64,000 nt of DNA. It comes from Vicia villosa. Its lineage: Eukaryota > Streptophyta > Magnoliopsida > Fabales > Fabaceae. The notes under the pieces were generated by a model. That model did no database searches. It worked only from the letters and a program-made list of their open reading frames with translations, and had not been told where the DNA came from. The stretch is from assembly GCF_029867415.1 (NCBI RefSeq), contig NW_026705418.1, positions 636,447-700,446 of the forward strand, in the 5' to 3' direction. The position numbers were made by a program, and so were the translations under genes. Shown one piece after another: positions 11,628 through 24,138 of this stretch. Numbering within the stretch: position 1 is the stretch's first letter; every line of letters begins with the position of its first letter.

Positions 11628-14276
11628 CTAATAATAATATCAATTATTCAACTTCACTTCGCATAATATTTTTATTAAACTAAAACAACTTCACCAACAT
11701 CATATTACTTCATAAATTCCACTTAAAAGTTAACAACTTATAGTTATAACAACAATTAAAAGACAATCGTTCATCCCCCCGAGTGCTACGTATCAGAGCA
11801 AGACCCAACTCGAACTAACAGTAACTAAAGACTTCGTAAAATCACTTCGACTTCCACCGTTATCTTGAGTACCTGTCCATTTCCCATGGTAGGGGAAACA
11901 TCATTCAGAAGGGGTGAGATATCCAGCAATATAAACAAGTGTATGATAAATAATATATTAAGATTAAATCATACAATTTCACCACTTCATACTTATTCAA
12001 ACAATAATTATAATAACAAATAGCAACAACGGTTATAATAATTATTTACAAACAACAAGTATAATAACAATTATCAGCAACAAGTATAACAACAACAACT
12101 TATAACAACAACAACAGTATAATAATAATAACAACAACAACGTAATAACAACAACAACTTCAAATGCGACTCAACTGTGCATATGAATGTGGTACTATTG
12201 GAGCAAAACTCCCAACTTAAACATATGCCAGGTTATCGAGGCATTTCAACTTAAACAGGTGCCATCAAGGCCAACTTAAACAAGTGCCGTCAAGGCCAAC
12301 TTAAACATTTTGCTGATCCAGGCCAACGTAATATGCAAATGTATGCATGCAACAATAACAACAACTACAACGTCACAACACAACAATGCAACAACCACAA
12401 ACAACTTAATCAACCTTGGTCATAAGACCTGCAACTTAATCAACGCATCATCAATAACTTAAACAACATTGGTCATAAGACTTGCAACTTAATCAACGTA
12501 TCAGCAACAACAACCAGAACAACAACAACGAAAACAACAACTTAAACATGCATCAATTGCATCAACTTAATCATTACAAAACAGCCCCTAAACATTTAGG
12601 TACTAATTCTTCAATTTATTAATTAATCCACTACCAACAATTCTTATCATTCTAATTCCAATTCCACTATTCGTTAATTCTATTACTAATTCCAATTATG
12701 CTACTAATTCAGCCTGCTACATATATCATCGTTATTACTACTACTATTTCTTCTTCACACCAATTTCATCTTTATACAACTTAATCCATTAACTACATAT
12801 CTCATCACTAAGAATCATCACTATAATTTCTACTAATTAAATTAATCAATTCCAACGGTATAATATTCTAATTAATTTAAGCCAATTTCTTCACTAATAA
12901 TAATTATAATTCTTTTCAAGTTAATCCTACTAAGGCTTGATCCCAACAACCAACATAAAACATCAACAGCCAGAAATCAAAACATATTTCTAAAACTCGT
13001 ATAGCACGCGCCGCGAACCTCTCTTTGCGCCGCGAACACCACATAAACCTTCAGTTTGCGCCGCGTCCAAACCTTGGCGCTTACTTGCGCTGACAGCATC
13101 TTCCAACAAAATTAAAACTCAATTTCCTTCCTTCGATTCCAGTACAATTCAATTTCGACCATCACAGGAACATAGCAATATTATAGTTATACTCCACCAA
13201 CATCTAGAAATTTTCTACAACTAATTCCTCAATAATAGTAATTATAAACCCTAGGTTAATTTCCCACAACCATTGATTGAACTTTTATAACCTTATTCAC
13301 CGACGTCAATCAATTTCAACATTTAACAGTACAATCACAACACACAAAACATAGGCAACCATACAACCATAACCCCCACATATCATTCATCATAATCCCG
13401 TTTATAGAGCTAGAACCTCACCATTACCTTGGATATGAGATTGCTTTACTCTCCCGGTTGCCATAGCTTATGCCGCCGCTTCCAACTTTTTTCCGAAAAT
13501 CTTTTCTAACAACGTGCAGAGACGCACCAAAAACCTGTTCGGAAATCTCTTTGTCAGACGGACTTAAAATCATCAAAACGAAAATCACTCCGGTCAGAAG
13601 TTACCTCTACGAGTCTGGAACATTGTGTCCAAGAACCGCGACGATCCAACGGTTGGATTGGGAGAAACGTCCGTTTTACTAAGGTGTCTCACTGCAGAAA
13701 CTTGCTGCGAAAATTGGACTTCCTCTAGTTTTTCTTTTCCGCCATGGCTCTCTTCTTCACCTCTCCTCCAAACCCTATTCTTCTTTGTGTTATGATAGCT
13801 CTTCCTTCTTCAAATTCTAAATCCAACATAGTAAAGTTATTTTATTTAATCACTTAAATAACTTAATTGGGCCTAAGTGACATACCCCCTCCTTACTTCA
13901 CGACAACTCAAATTAAACCCAAAGTTATTTTTAAGCTCATTAATAAAATAACACTTCAACTTTATTCCACCAAATTAATCCGATTAATTACCATGCCAAC
14001 TTAATAAAATAATTCCGACTTCATCGATAAAATTCGAATTAAATACAAATAGTCCAATATTAATAATAATATTATTTCTACTATTATTTCTTCAACGAAA
14101 TCAACTTTATTAATTCTCCGACTAACCGAATAAAATCCGACTTTAACTTAATAATCTAAATACGCTTCCCAAAATAATACCGACAATTTCCGATTGATCC
14201 ACGAACTTCGATTAAATCCAATGATTAAATTCTTAAATAATTTAATTAACTAATTAATTAAATTCGGGGCGTTACA

Positions 14277-15422
14277 ACTCTCCCCAATTTGAATATTTTC
14301 GTCCTCGAAAATCTATCCGACACAACCATCCTTAACCTCGCTTATACTCGACTATACAACATCACAACATACTCTTATTAACAAGATTCTCGTGATAGCA
14401 TCCATCACTTTACTCACCATCAAGATAGCAAGATACATTTATACCATCCAACACGATTTTCGTCGTCTATCAACAAGGGATTAAGGGCGATCAAGTCCTC
14501 AATTTGTCAATAGACAGCTGACAATGATATCGAAGTATAAACCATTATTACCAATATTAATAGTGTTCTTTTCCAAATTTTACTCACCGACTCGCATTTC
14601 TGATCCTAACTCACAATTCAAAACCTCCCAACAACTTCAACAACTTCTACAACTTTTTCCAAATTTTCAATAAGAAACACCCAATTCAAACACACTTATC
14701 TCTTTCAATACAGACCTCCCAAACACAAAATTATATTCCAAAATGAAGGGAATTTTGTGTAGATTCCAGAACTTCAAGAATCGCTTAAATCCGATTTACG
14801 AGTATAAAGTTATCATCCTTGCAATGGGAGTGGTCCAGAATTCCTGTATGCAGAATTTTCCAAAAATCAACATCAGACCCAAATATTAAAATGCACTTTT
14901 CTTCCTCTTCACAAATTTCCTGAAGACAAATCTTATATGCAAACTGTATGGAATTTCGTAAGCTTTCCAAAAAGTCCAGAATCGCTTCAATCAGAATCAC
15001 GAGTAAAAAGTTTTGCCCCTTTTACCGACAGCTGTTCCATAGTTGCAAAAATCAGAATTTAAGGATGATGGACATAAGTTCCATCTCTCTCTCTCTCTTG
15101 CTTCCAAGATCTACCAACATCCTTTCTTCATTCAAGACGCTCAAACTTGTTAAACAACTAAAATCTTAAATCCATGTTACCTCGGAAAACAACACAACTT
15201 AAACAATATTTGCACTGTCGCCAACTGCAGCACACCAACATCTTACAACTGAATAGATCCGAGAAGCACCTCTTCTCTCCCACTTAGCTTCAAGCCAACT
15301 CCTGCAACCAACAACTAGAAAACAAACAAGTACCGATAGTGTTTCACACACTTGTCGCATACAAAGGGATAAATAATATTAGACAACACTGGCCGGACAG
15401 ATCGACCTGCTCTGATACCAAT
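14277..15422 (-). other. Short internal region of the chromovirus-type element
   Basis: 1,146 bases between the LTRs. On the minus strand it ends TTCGAGGACGAAAATATTC then TTGGGGAGAGT, the typical tail and PPT of chromovirus-type elements. The opposite end is the tRNA-Met PBS. The middle has only short open frames (longest about 71 codons, 15000-14785 minus) with no recognisable motif, and a (ct)n run near 15089-15108. Element proteins would have to come from a relative. Confidence 0.75.
15409..15422 (-). promoter_or_regulatory. PBS, initiator tRNA-Met type
   Basis: ATTGGTATCAGAGC on the minus strand directly abuts LTR B. This is the standard tRNA-iMet primer site and fixes the minus orientation of the element. 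Confidence 0.9.
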
Positions 15423-18254
15423 TGTAACACCCCAAATCTACCCAACGAATATTTAATAAAATCAGAGTGCGGAAATTCAACATACAATTGGGATGTCACA
15501 TTCAACGTAAAACAACAAACAACTTAATCACATATATCATAGATACATAGCACATAACTCGGATGAACCGATAAAATCTGTTTACTCTTTTAAAAAATAA
15601 AAACAACTTTTATTACTAATAATAATATAAATTATTCAACTTCACTTCGCATAATATTTTTATTAAACTAAAACAATTTCACCAACATCATATTACTTCA
15701 TAAATTCCACTTAAAAGTTAACAACTTATAGTTATAACAACAATTAAAAGACAATCGTTCATCCCCCCGAGTGCTACGTATCAGAGCAAGACCCAACTCG
15801 AACTAACAGTAACTAAAGACTTCGTAAAATCACTTCGACTTCCACCGCTATCTTGAGTACCTGTCCATTTCCCATGGTAGGGGAAACATCATTCAGAAGG
15901 GGTGAGATATCCAGCAATATAAACAAGTGTATGATAAATAATATATTAAGATTAGATCATACAATTTCACCACTTCATACTTATTCAAACAATAATTATA
16001 ATAACAAATAGCAACAACGGTTATAATAATTATTTACAAACTACAAGTATAATAACAATTATATGCAACAAGTATAACAACAACAACTTATAACAACAAC
16101 AACATAATAACAACAACAACGTAATAATAACAACAACTTCAAATGCGACTCAACTGTGCAAATGCATGTGGTACTATTGGAGCAAAACTCCCAACTTAAA
16201 CATATGCCAGGTTATCGAGGCATTTCAACTTAAACAGGTGCCATCAAGGCCAACTTAAACAAGTGCCGTCAAGGCCAACTTAAACATTTTGCCAATCCAG
16301 GCCAACGTAATATGCAAATGTATGCATGCAACAATAACAACAACTACAACGTCACAACACAACAATGCAACAACCGCAAACAACTTAATCAACCTTGGTC
16401 ATAAGACCTGCAACTTAATCAACGCATCATCAATAACTTAAACAACATTGGTCATAAGACCTGCAACTTAATCAACGTATCAACAACAACAACCAGAACA
16501 ACAACAACGAAAACAACAACTTAAACATGCATCAATTGCATCAACTTAATCATTACAAAACAGCCCCTAAACATTTAGGTACTAATTCTTCAACTTATTA
16601 ATAAGTCCACTACCAACAATTCTTATCATTCTAATTCCAATTCCACTATTCGTTAATTCTATTATTAATTCCAATTATGCTACTAATTCAGCCTGCTACA
16701 TATATCATCGTTATTACTACTGCTATTTCTTCTTCACACCAATTCCATCTTTATACAACTTAATCCATTAACTACATATCTCATCACTAAGAATCATCAC
16801 TATAATTTCTACTAATTAAATTAATCAATTCGAACGGTATAATATTCTAATTAATTTAAACCAATTTCTTCACTAATAATAATTATAATTCTTCTCAAGT
16901 TAATCCTACTAAGGCTTGATCCCAACAACCAACATAAAACATCAACAGCCAGAAATCAAAACATATTTCTAAAACTCGTATAGCACGCGCCGCAAACCTC
17001 TCTTTGCGCCGCGAACACCACATAAACCTTCAGTTTGCGCCGCGTCCAAACCATGGCGCTTACTTGCACTGACAGCATCTTCCAACAAAATTAAAACTCA
17101 ATTTCCTTCCTTCGATTCCAGTACAATTCAATTTCGACCATCACAGGAACATAGCAATATTATAGTTATACTCCACCAACATCTAGAAATTTTCTACAAC
17201 TAATTCCTCAATAATAGTAATTATAAACCCTAGGTTAATTTCCCACAACCATTGATTGAACTTTTATAACCTTATTCACCGACGTCAATCAATTTCAACA
17301 TTCAACAGTACAATCACAACACACAAAACATAGGCAACCATACAACCATAACCCCCACATATCATTCATCATAATCCCGTTTATAGAGCTAGAACCTCAC
17401 CCTTACCTTGGATATGAGATTGCTTTACTCTCCCGGTTGCCATAGCTTATGCCGCCGCTTCCAACTTTTCTCTGAAAATCTTTTCTAACAACGTGCAGAG
17501 ACGCACCAAAAACCTGTTCGGAAATCTCTTTGTCAAACGGACTTAAAATCATCAAAACGAAAATCGCTCCGGTCAGAAGTTACTTCTACGAGTCTGGAAC
17601 ATTGTGTCCTAGAACCGCGACGATCCAACGGTTGGATTGGGAGAAACGTCCGTTTTACTAAGGTGTCTCACTGTAGAAACTTGCTGCGAAAATTGGACTT
17701 CCTCTAGTTTTTCTTTTCCGCCATGGCTCTCTTCTTCATCTCTCCTCCAAACCCTATTCCTCTTTGTGTTATGATAGCTCTTCCTTCTTCAAATTCTAAA
17801 TCCAACATAGTAAAGTTATTTTATTTAATCACTTAAATAACTTAATTGGGCCTAAGTGACATACCCCCTCCTTACTTCACAACAACTCAAATTAAACCCA
17901 AAGTTATTTTTAAGCTCATTAATAAAATAACACTTCAACTTTATTTCACCAAATTAATCCGATTAATTACCATGCCAACTTAATAAAATAATTCCGACTT
18001 CGTCGATAAAATTCGAATTAAATACAAATAGTCCAATATTAATAATAATATTATTTCTACTATTATTTCTTCAACGAAATCAACTTTATTAATTCTCCGA
18101 CTAACCGAATAAAATCCGACTTTAACTTAATAATCTAAATACGCTTCCCAAAATAATACCGACAATTCCGATTGATCCACGAACTTTGATTAAATCCAAT
18201 GATTAAATTCTTAAATAATTTAATTAACTAATTAATTAAATTCGGGGCGTTACA
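15423..18254 (-). repeat. LTR B (5' LTR) of the chromovirus-type element
   Basis: 2,832 bases from tgtaacaccccaaatc to ggggcgttaca on plus. It matches LTR A (6427-6624 plus 11633-14276) with scattered substitutions and small indels. It contains the same aac-rich zone, cgccgcg patch and AT-rich U3-like end (atcttaaataatttaatt). Its right edge joins M2 LTR sequence at 18255. No gene is present. Confidence 0.9.
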
Positions 18255-18498
18255 GGTGTTGTGTGATGTAAAGCAGCGAGATTTTTGGTTGAAAATTTTA
18301 GGGATGAAGGTATGGTGAGTGTATTGAAGGTTCGGTTCTGAGTTGATGAAGAGGTTGGGGTGAGATTGAGTGTACTTCTGAGTTGCTGTTGGTTCTTTGG
18401 TAGAGTTTTGAGAGGTATTCTCTTAGATTTTTTTTGTAGCTGTCTCTAGGGTTTTTTCCGTTGGGTTTCCTCCTCTTTTAGCTGAGTTTCTGTTCTGA

Positions 18499-18506
18499 TT
18501 TTATAG
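18499..18506 (-). promoter_or_regulatory. TATA box of the M2 LTR
   Basis: Minus CTATAAAA, about 50 bases upstream of a purine-rich AAAGAGGAGGAAACCC leader. This is a plausible LTR promoter, judged by sequence only. Confidence 0.55.
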
Positions 18507-18785
18507 AGGAATTGAGGGGATTTTTGGGGGGAAATAGGGACGAATTCGAACTTATTTGGTGAACTGATTCAATGCCTTTTGTTATGCAGGCTTTGTGTTG
18601 CCAATTTAGTGTAATTTTTGGACAGAAGTGGTGGAGCAGAGTGCAGGCTTTGACAACAAGAGGAGCAGCAAAGGATGCAGGTTTTTGGATTGATTATGGA
18701 GATAGCAGGCTTGGATAGTGATGCAGCATCGAAAGTAGCAGGGAGATGTGCAAAAAAGACAAAACAAATACCTATTTTTTTTTAA

Positions 18786-19183
18786 GGCTTAATTGCAATT
18801 TTAGTCCCCCTATTATCTTTTTTCTTGGGTTTTGGTCCCCCTATTTTAAAATCCGGAATTTTAGTCCCTATATTTTAGTTTTTTTTAGGATTTTGGCCCC
18901 CCTGCAAATTCGAAGGCAGTTTTAAATGAAAATGACGCTCATATTAATGATGTGTTAGTGTCAGTTCAACATTGAAATGTTAAAAAAAACTAATTTTATT
19001 TAAGATTGATGTTAAACATGTCATCAATGTGAGTTCCATTTCATTCAAAATTACCTTCAAATTTGCAAGGGGACCAAAATCCTTAAAAAACTAAAATAAA
19101 GGGACTAAAATTCCAGATTTTAAAATAGAGGGACCAAAACCCAAAAAAATGAATAATAGAGGGACCAAAATTACAATTAAGTC
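18786..19183. mobile_element. Mutator-like MITE with long inverted repeats
   Basis: 398 bases. The left end ggcttaattgcaatttt and right end aaaattacaattaagtc are inverted repeats extending roughly 70 bases with few mismatches (for example gttttggtcccc against ggaccaaaac). The flanks share a 9-base duplication tttttttaa (18777-18785 and 19184-19192). Length, long inverted repeats and a 9-bp duplication fit a Mutator-type MITE. The poly-T context makes the exact ends uncertain by a base or two. It has no coding capacity. Confidence 0.8.
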
Positions 19184-19445
19184 TTTTTTTAATTGTATTA
19201 TATGTAAAAAAAAGTAACATTTAAAGAAAAGAAAATTATAAAATTCTATATTTTTTTGTATTATTTAGTGTAAAAACAAGTAAGTGGACTTATAAAAAAA
19301 CAACTTGGGCCCAAACACACAAAGCCTTTTTTATTTGCAATTTTATTATCTTTTTTGTGATCTTTTCGAATTGAAGTATGAATATGATAAAATGTGACGC
19401 ATCCAAATAGACAAAAATGCATAGGACAAAAATTGGGGTGCGACA

Positions 19446-19581
19446 GATGCCCCTATTTAATTATCTCGAGCCAGATAACGTGAAAGACTTTGGTCTTCAT
19501 GGTATCAATGGCTAAAGTTAATTAAATACAGAAAGACCCAAATTTTGTCCTTCCTATGCAAATGGAGTGCAATGCATGAAC
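19446..19581 (-). other. PPT and 3' untranslated end of M2
   Basis: Minus AAATAGGGGCATC (19458-19446) abuts the LTR start and matches the Ogre-type PPT seen before the E LTR (acaggggcagc, 45361-45371). The rest is noncoding and is interrupted at 19581 by the SIRE-type element. One target copy, tgaac, is at 19577-19581. Confidence 0.75.
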
Positions 19582-20722
19582 TGTTAGAACAAGATTTATT
19601 CTGATCAATATTCTTAGTTTTGATGATAACAAGCATATGAATTTTGTATGAGATAATGTGGTACTCTAATACTATGCAATTTCCATTTCAGGAATTATAT
19701 AAAGAGTATGCACAAAATCAGCGCAAGAAGCACTGACTCAGAAGGTTCAGCATGCAACATCAGAACATGGTCTGGCAAGACATCAGAAGATGGTCAAGCA
19801 GAATCAGAACATGGGTCTATGGAAGCATCAAAAGAACTTGAGATCAGAAGCAGAAGCACTGAAGTTCTCATGGTATCACGCTCAAAAGCACTTCAAGGTC
19901 AGAAGACAAGAAGATGCTCTGCACCAAGCTGTTTGACTCTGATGACATTCAAACGTTGTTTACACAAACATCAGATCAGAAGCAAGTACTAGACTGGCAG
20001 GCTACTCTGACTGACAAAAGGAACGTTAGAAGCTATTAAAGGCAACGTCAGTAGACACAGCGGAAACAAGGCTCGAGGTAGTTGACAAAAGAGTGAAACA
20101 TTAAATGCAATGCTGTACGGAATACGCAAAGCATTAAATGCTCCCAACGGTCATCTTCTCAAGTGCCTATAAATATGAAGTTCTGATGAGAAGCAAGGTT
20201 ACAACTTACGAACTCTGAACCAACTTGCACAAACGCTGTTCAAATTCAAAAGCTCTCAAACTTCATCATCAAGCTCACTACATTGCTGTTGTAATATCTT
20301 AGTGAGATTTAAGCTTAAACTTAAGAGAAAATCACAGTTGTGATAATAGCTTTATAAGAAGCATTGTAACTCTTAAAAGAATTTATTTACATTAAGTTGT
20401 AAGAACTAGAGTGATCAGGTTGTTGATCAGTATACTCTAGCAAGTCTTAGAAGTTGTCTAAGCAGTTTGTTCCTAGAGTGATCAGGTTGTGATCAGGATA
20501 CTCTAGAAGACTTAGCAGTTGTCTAAGTGGAAAACCATTATAATCAAGTTTGATTAGTGGATTAAATCCTCAGGTGAGGTAAATCACTCCAAGGGGGTGG
20601 ACTGGAGTAGTTTAGTTAACAACGAACTAGGATAAAAATCATTGTGCAAATTGTTTTTATCTTACAAGTTTTAAAGCTACACTTATTCAAACCCCCCTTT
20701 CTAAGTGTTTTTCTATCCTTCA
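19582..20722 (+). repeat. 5' LTR of the SIRE-type element
   Basis: Starts tgttagaacaagattt and ends ttctatccttca. TATA box tataaatat at 20168-20176. Contains repeated boxes such as ctagagtgatcaggttg (near 20408 and 20476). A 94-codon open stretch (19708-19992) is present in both LTRs but looks like a by-product of cagaag repeats. Confidence 0.95.
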
Positions 20723-20723
20723 A

Positions 20724-20736
20724 TTGGCATCAGAGC
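20724..20736 (+). promoter_or_regulatory. PBS of the SIRE-type element
   Basis: ttggcatcagagc, one base after the LTR, equals the tRNA-iMet primer site TTGGTATCAGAGC with one T-to-C change. Confidence 0.85.
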
Positions 20737-20808
20737 GCCGGTTCTAAGGTGCAAGCACTTAACTGTGTTTAGAAAAGATTCAGGAAGAGAAAAACGCTTC
20801 AGTAAAAG

Positions 20809-22740
20809 ATGGCTGGTGAAATTCCAACAAACACACCTACATCTACATTTGGCTCTGCTGAGCAATACAATGGAAATAGTAACAATGGTTATACTAGACC
20901 ACCAGTATTTGATGGTGAAAACTTTGAATACTGGAAAGATAAACTGGAAAGTTACTTCCTTGGTCTAGATTGTGACTTATGGGATCTTCTGGTGGATGGT
21001 TACAAACATCCAGTGAATGCTACTGGCGTAAGGCTTACAAGACAAGAAATGAATGATGATCAAAAGAAACTTTTCAAAAATCATCATAAATGTAGGACAG
21101 TTTTGCTGAATGCTATCTCTCATGCTAAGTATGAGAAGATATCTAACAGGGAAACTGCCCATGATATATATGAGTCATTGAAAAATGACCCATGAAGGAA
21201 ATGCTCAAGTCAAGGAGACCAAAGCTCTTGCTCTAATCCAGAAATATGAAGCCTTCAAGATGGAGGACGATGAAGATATTGAGAAGATGTTCTCAAGATT
21301 TCAAACGCTAACTGCTGGATTAAGAGTTCTGGACAAAGGTTACACCAAGGTTGATCATGTAAAGAAGATCATCAGAAGCTTACCCAAAAGATGGGGTCCA
21401 ATGGTGACTGCATTCAAGATTGCAAAGAATCTGAATGAGGTTTCTTTGGAAGAGCTAATCAGTGCCTTGAGAAGCCATGAGATAGAGCTGGATGCAAATG
21501 AGCCTCATAAGAAAGGAAAGTCTATTGCATTAAAATCAAATATTAAAAAATACACTAACGCTTTTCAGGCTGAAGAAGTAGATTCTGAAGAATCAGAATC
21601 AGAAGAAGAAGATGAACTGTCCATGATCTCCAGAAGGGTAAACCAACTCTGGAAGAGCAAACAAAGGAAGTTCAAAAGCTTCAGAAGTTCAAAGAAGTTT
21701 GAACGACGAGAATCTTCTGGTGGCAGAAGATTTGACAAGAAGAAGGTCGTCTGCTAAGAGTGCAATGAGCCTGGACACTTCAAGAATGAATGTCCAAAAC
21801 TTCAGAAGGAGAATCCCAAGAAGAAGTTTCATAAGAAGAAAGGTCTTATGGCAACATGGGATGATTCTGAATCATAATCAGAATCAGACTCTGAAGGAGA
21901 GCAAGCCAACTTTGCACTAATGGCTACAGTGGATGATGGATCAAAATCTACATCAGAATCAGATTCTGAAGAGGTATTTTCTGAACCATCTAGAGAAGAG
22001 TTAGTTTCCAGTTTAACTGAACTTCTGGAACTCAAGGCTCATCTTAGTATCAAATACAAAAAGCTGAAAAGCAATTTGAATTTGAAACTAAGAAGCTGGA
22101 AGTGGAATATTCTGAACTGAAGGAAAAAGTTTTAAAATTATCCAAAGATAGTGGATCTCCTTCTGAATCCGAAAAATCCATTCCTAGTCTCAATCATATT
22201 CTGAAAGAATATGACTCGAGCTTCAAAAAGTTCCTATCTAGAAGTATTGGCAGAAGTCATTTTGCTTCTATGATATATGGTGTTTCTGGAAACAAAAGGT
22301 TTGGTTTTGGCTATGAGGGTGATACCTCACATAAATTTGAACCTGTTGATGATTTGAAAATCACATACAAGCCATTGTATGATCAGTTCAAATACGGCCA
22401 CTCACATGATATCAAGCTCACATCACATGCACAGAGTTTTAACACAACACACACCAAGAAGCATGTGACACAACCTAAAAGATATCATGCTGACAAACCC
22501 AAAGAATATCATGTTGTTCCTCCTGTCACTTATCATGCTAAACCCAAGTTCAATCAGAACTTGAGGAAAACTAACAAGAAAGGACCCAATAAATTGTGGG
22601 TACCTAAGGAGAAGATAATTTCTGTTGTAGATATCCTTAGCAGCAAAGAAGGCAAAGCACAAAATGTCATGGTACCTGGACTCTGGGTGCTCGCGACACA
22701 TGACGGGAAGAAGGTCTATGTTCCAAGACCTGGTGCTTAA
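20809..22740 (+). pseudogene. SIRE-type gag, frameshifted
   Basis: Starts MAGEIPTNTPTSTFG and has the copia gag signature PPVFDGENFEYWKDKLESYF. The first frame ends at 21195. A second frame (from about 21185) carries FKMEDDEDIEKMFSRFQTL and an acidic SEESESEEEDE stretch. The zinc knuckle near 21750-21795 (C..CNEPGHFKNEC) is cut by TAA at 21755-21757, and another stop is at 21877. The frame shifts back near 22070 and runs to 22740 with a basic, histidine/lysine-rich tail. Gag would form the particle and bind element RNA. At least two frameshifts and two stops make this copy dead. Confidence 0.88.
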
Positions 22741-24138
22741 GTCTGGTGGAGAAGTCAAGTTTGGAGGAGATCAGAAGGGCAAGATTATTGGCTCTGGAAC
22801 CATAAGTATTGGTAACTCTCTTCCATAACTAATGTACTTCTTGTAGAAGGATTAGCGAATAACTTATTGTCCATAAGTCAATTAAGTGACAATGGTTATG
22901 ACATAATCTTCAATCAAAAGTCTTGCAAGGCTGTAAGTCAGAAGGATGGCTAAATCCTATTTACAGGCAAGAGAAAGAACAACATTTATAAGATTGATCT
23001 TTCTGATCTTGAGAAGCAGAAGGTGACTTGCCTTATGTCTGTTTCTGAAGAGCAATGGGTCTGGCACAGAAAATTAGGACATGCTAGTTTGAGAAAGATT
23101 TCTCAGATTAACAAACTAAATCTGGTCAGAGGTCTCCCAAATCTGAAATATAAATCAGATGCTCTTTGTGAAGCATGTCAGAAGGGCAAGTTCTCCAAAC
23201 CTGCATTCAAATCTAAGAATGTTGTTTCTTCCTCAAGGCCGTTAGAACTTATGCATATTGATCTGTTTGGACCAGTCAAAACAGCATCTGTTAGAGGGAA
23301 GAAATATGGATTAGTCATCATAGATGATTATAGCCGCTGGACATAGGTAAAGTTCTTAAAACACAAGGATGAGTCTCATTCAGTGTTCTTTGAATTCTGC
23401 ACTCAGATCCAATCTGAGAAGGAGTGCAAAATCATAAAGGTCAGAAGTGATCATGGTGGCGAGTTTGAGAACAGATTCTTTGAGGAGTTCTTCAAAGAAA
23501 ATGGTATTGCCCATGATTTCTCTTGCCCTAGAACTCCACAGCAAAATGGAGTTGTAGAGCGAAAGAATATGACTCTGCAAGAAATGGCCAGAACCATGAT
23601 CAATGAGACCAATATGGCTAAGCACTTCTGGGCAGAAGCAATAAACACTGCATGTTATATTCAGAATAGAATCTCTATAAGACCTATTCTAAATAAGACT
23701 CCTTATGAATTGTGGAAGAACAGAAAGCCCAACATTTCGTATTTTCATCCGTTTGGATGTGTATGTTTTATTCTGAATACTAAAGATCATCTTGGAAAGT
23801 TTGATTCTAAGGCACAAAAATGTTTTCTTCTTGGATATTCTGAACGCTCTAAAGGCTAGAAAGTATACAATACTGAGACATTAGTTGTAGAAGAATCAAT
23901 CAATATCAGGTTTGATGATAAGCTTGGTCTTGAAAAGCCAAAGCAGTTTGAGAATTTTGCAGATATAGATATTGACATATCAGAAGTTGTAGAACCAAGA
24001 AGCAAAGCTCCATAAGCTGAAAGTCTAAGAAGCAAAGAATCAGAAGATCAAGTTGCTGCATCTTTAGAGAATCTCAGAATTTCTGAAGAGCCAACAATCA
24101 GAAGATCTTCTAGACTCACCTCTGCTCACTCAGAAGAT
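22655..24138 (+). pseudogene. SIRE-type protease and integrase, broken
   Basis: The protease loop WYLDSGCSRHMTG (D-S-G at 22679-22687) lies in a frame different from its neighbours and ends at 22826-22828. From 22834 another frame carries the pre-integrase zinc finger (WVWHRKLGHASL near 23056, CEACQKGK near 23170). The integrase core follows: first aspartate in HIDLFGP (near 23256), second in VRSDHGGEF (near 23443), glutamate in GVVERKN (near 23552). Stops lie at 22951-22953, 23344-23346, 23857-23859 and 24013-24015. The frame is the same as the RT that follows, so pol was one frame after the protease. Confidence 0.88.

Larger units (their letters stand above)
6427..14276 (-). repeat. LTR A of the chromovirus-type element, interrupted by copia
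   Basis: Two pieces, 6427-6624 and 11633-14276, total 2,842 bases after removing the 5,003-bp copia and one 5-base duplication. They align along their length with LTR B (2,832 bases). The right piece is rich in aac/aat triplets near 12060-12140. It holds a 27-bp-scale repeat around aacttaaacaggtgcc (12190-12310), a GC-rich patch near 13005-13080 with tttgcgccgcg, and the palindrome ccaacggttgg near 13637. No protein-coding region is supported. Confidence 0.88.
6303..18254 (-). mobile_element. Non-autonomous chromovirus-type LTR element without coding region
   Basis: Minus orientation: 5' LTR (18254-15423), PBS complementary to initiator tRNA-Met, 1,146-bp internal region (15422-14277), PPT TTGGGGAGAGT, then the 3' LTR (14276-6427, split by a copia element). 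Both LTRs begin TGTAACGCCCC and end GGGTGTTACA. To the left of the second LTR another PBS and about 110 bases of leader follow (6426-6303), so the structure is LTR-internal-LTR-partial internal. The right flank begins ggtgt (18255-18259). No matching duplication is found on the left. No gag or pol remains. Confidence 0.8.
18255..19445 (-). repeat. 5' part of the M2 3' LTR
   Basis: On minus the LTR starts TGTCGCACCCCAATTTTTG at 19445, preceded by a PPT. Leftward it contains a MITE (18786-19183), then a C-rich segment with a TATA box and an AACCCTAGAG leader typical of Ogre/Tat LTRs. It is cut at 18255 by the chromovirus-type element. No gene. Confidence 0.75.

Noticed and set aside
13470..13682. 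70-codon plus-strand frame in the chromovirus-type LTR
   Set aside because: The element is on the minus strand, and the LTR B copy has a stop and substitutions in the same stretch.
19708..19992. 94-codon frame in the SIRE LTR, also at 29798-30082
   Set aside because: Open in both LTRs, but made of cagaag/atcaga repeats rich in S, E and R; identity is explained by LTR duplication.
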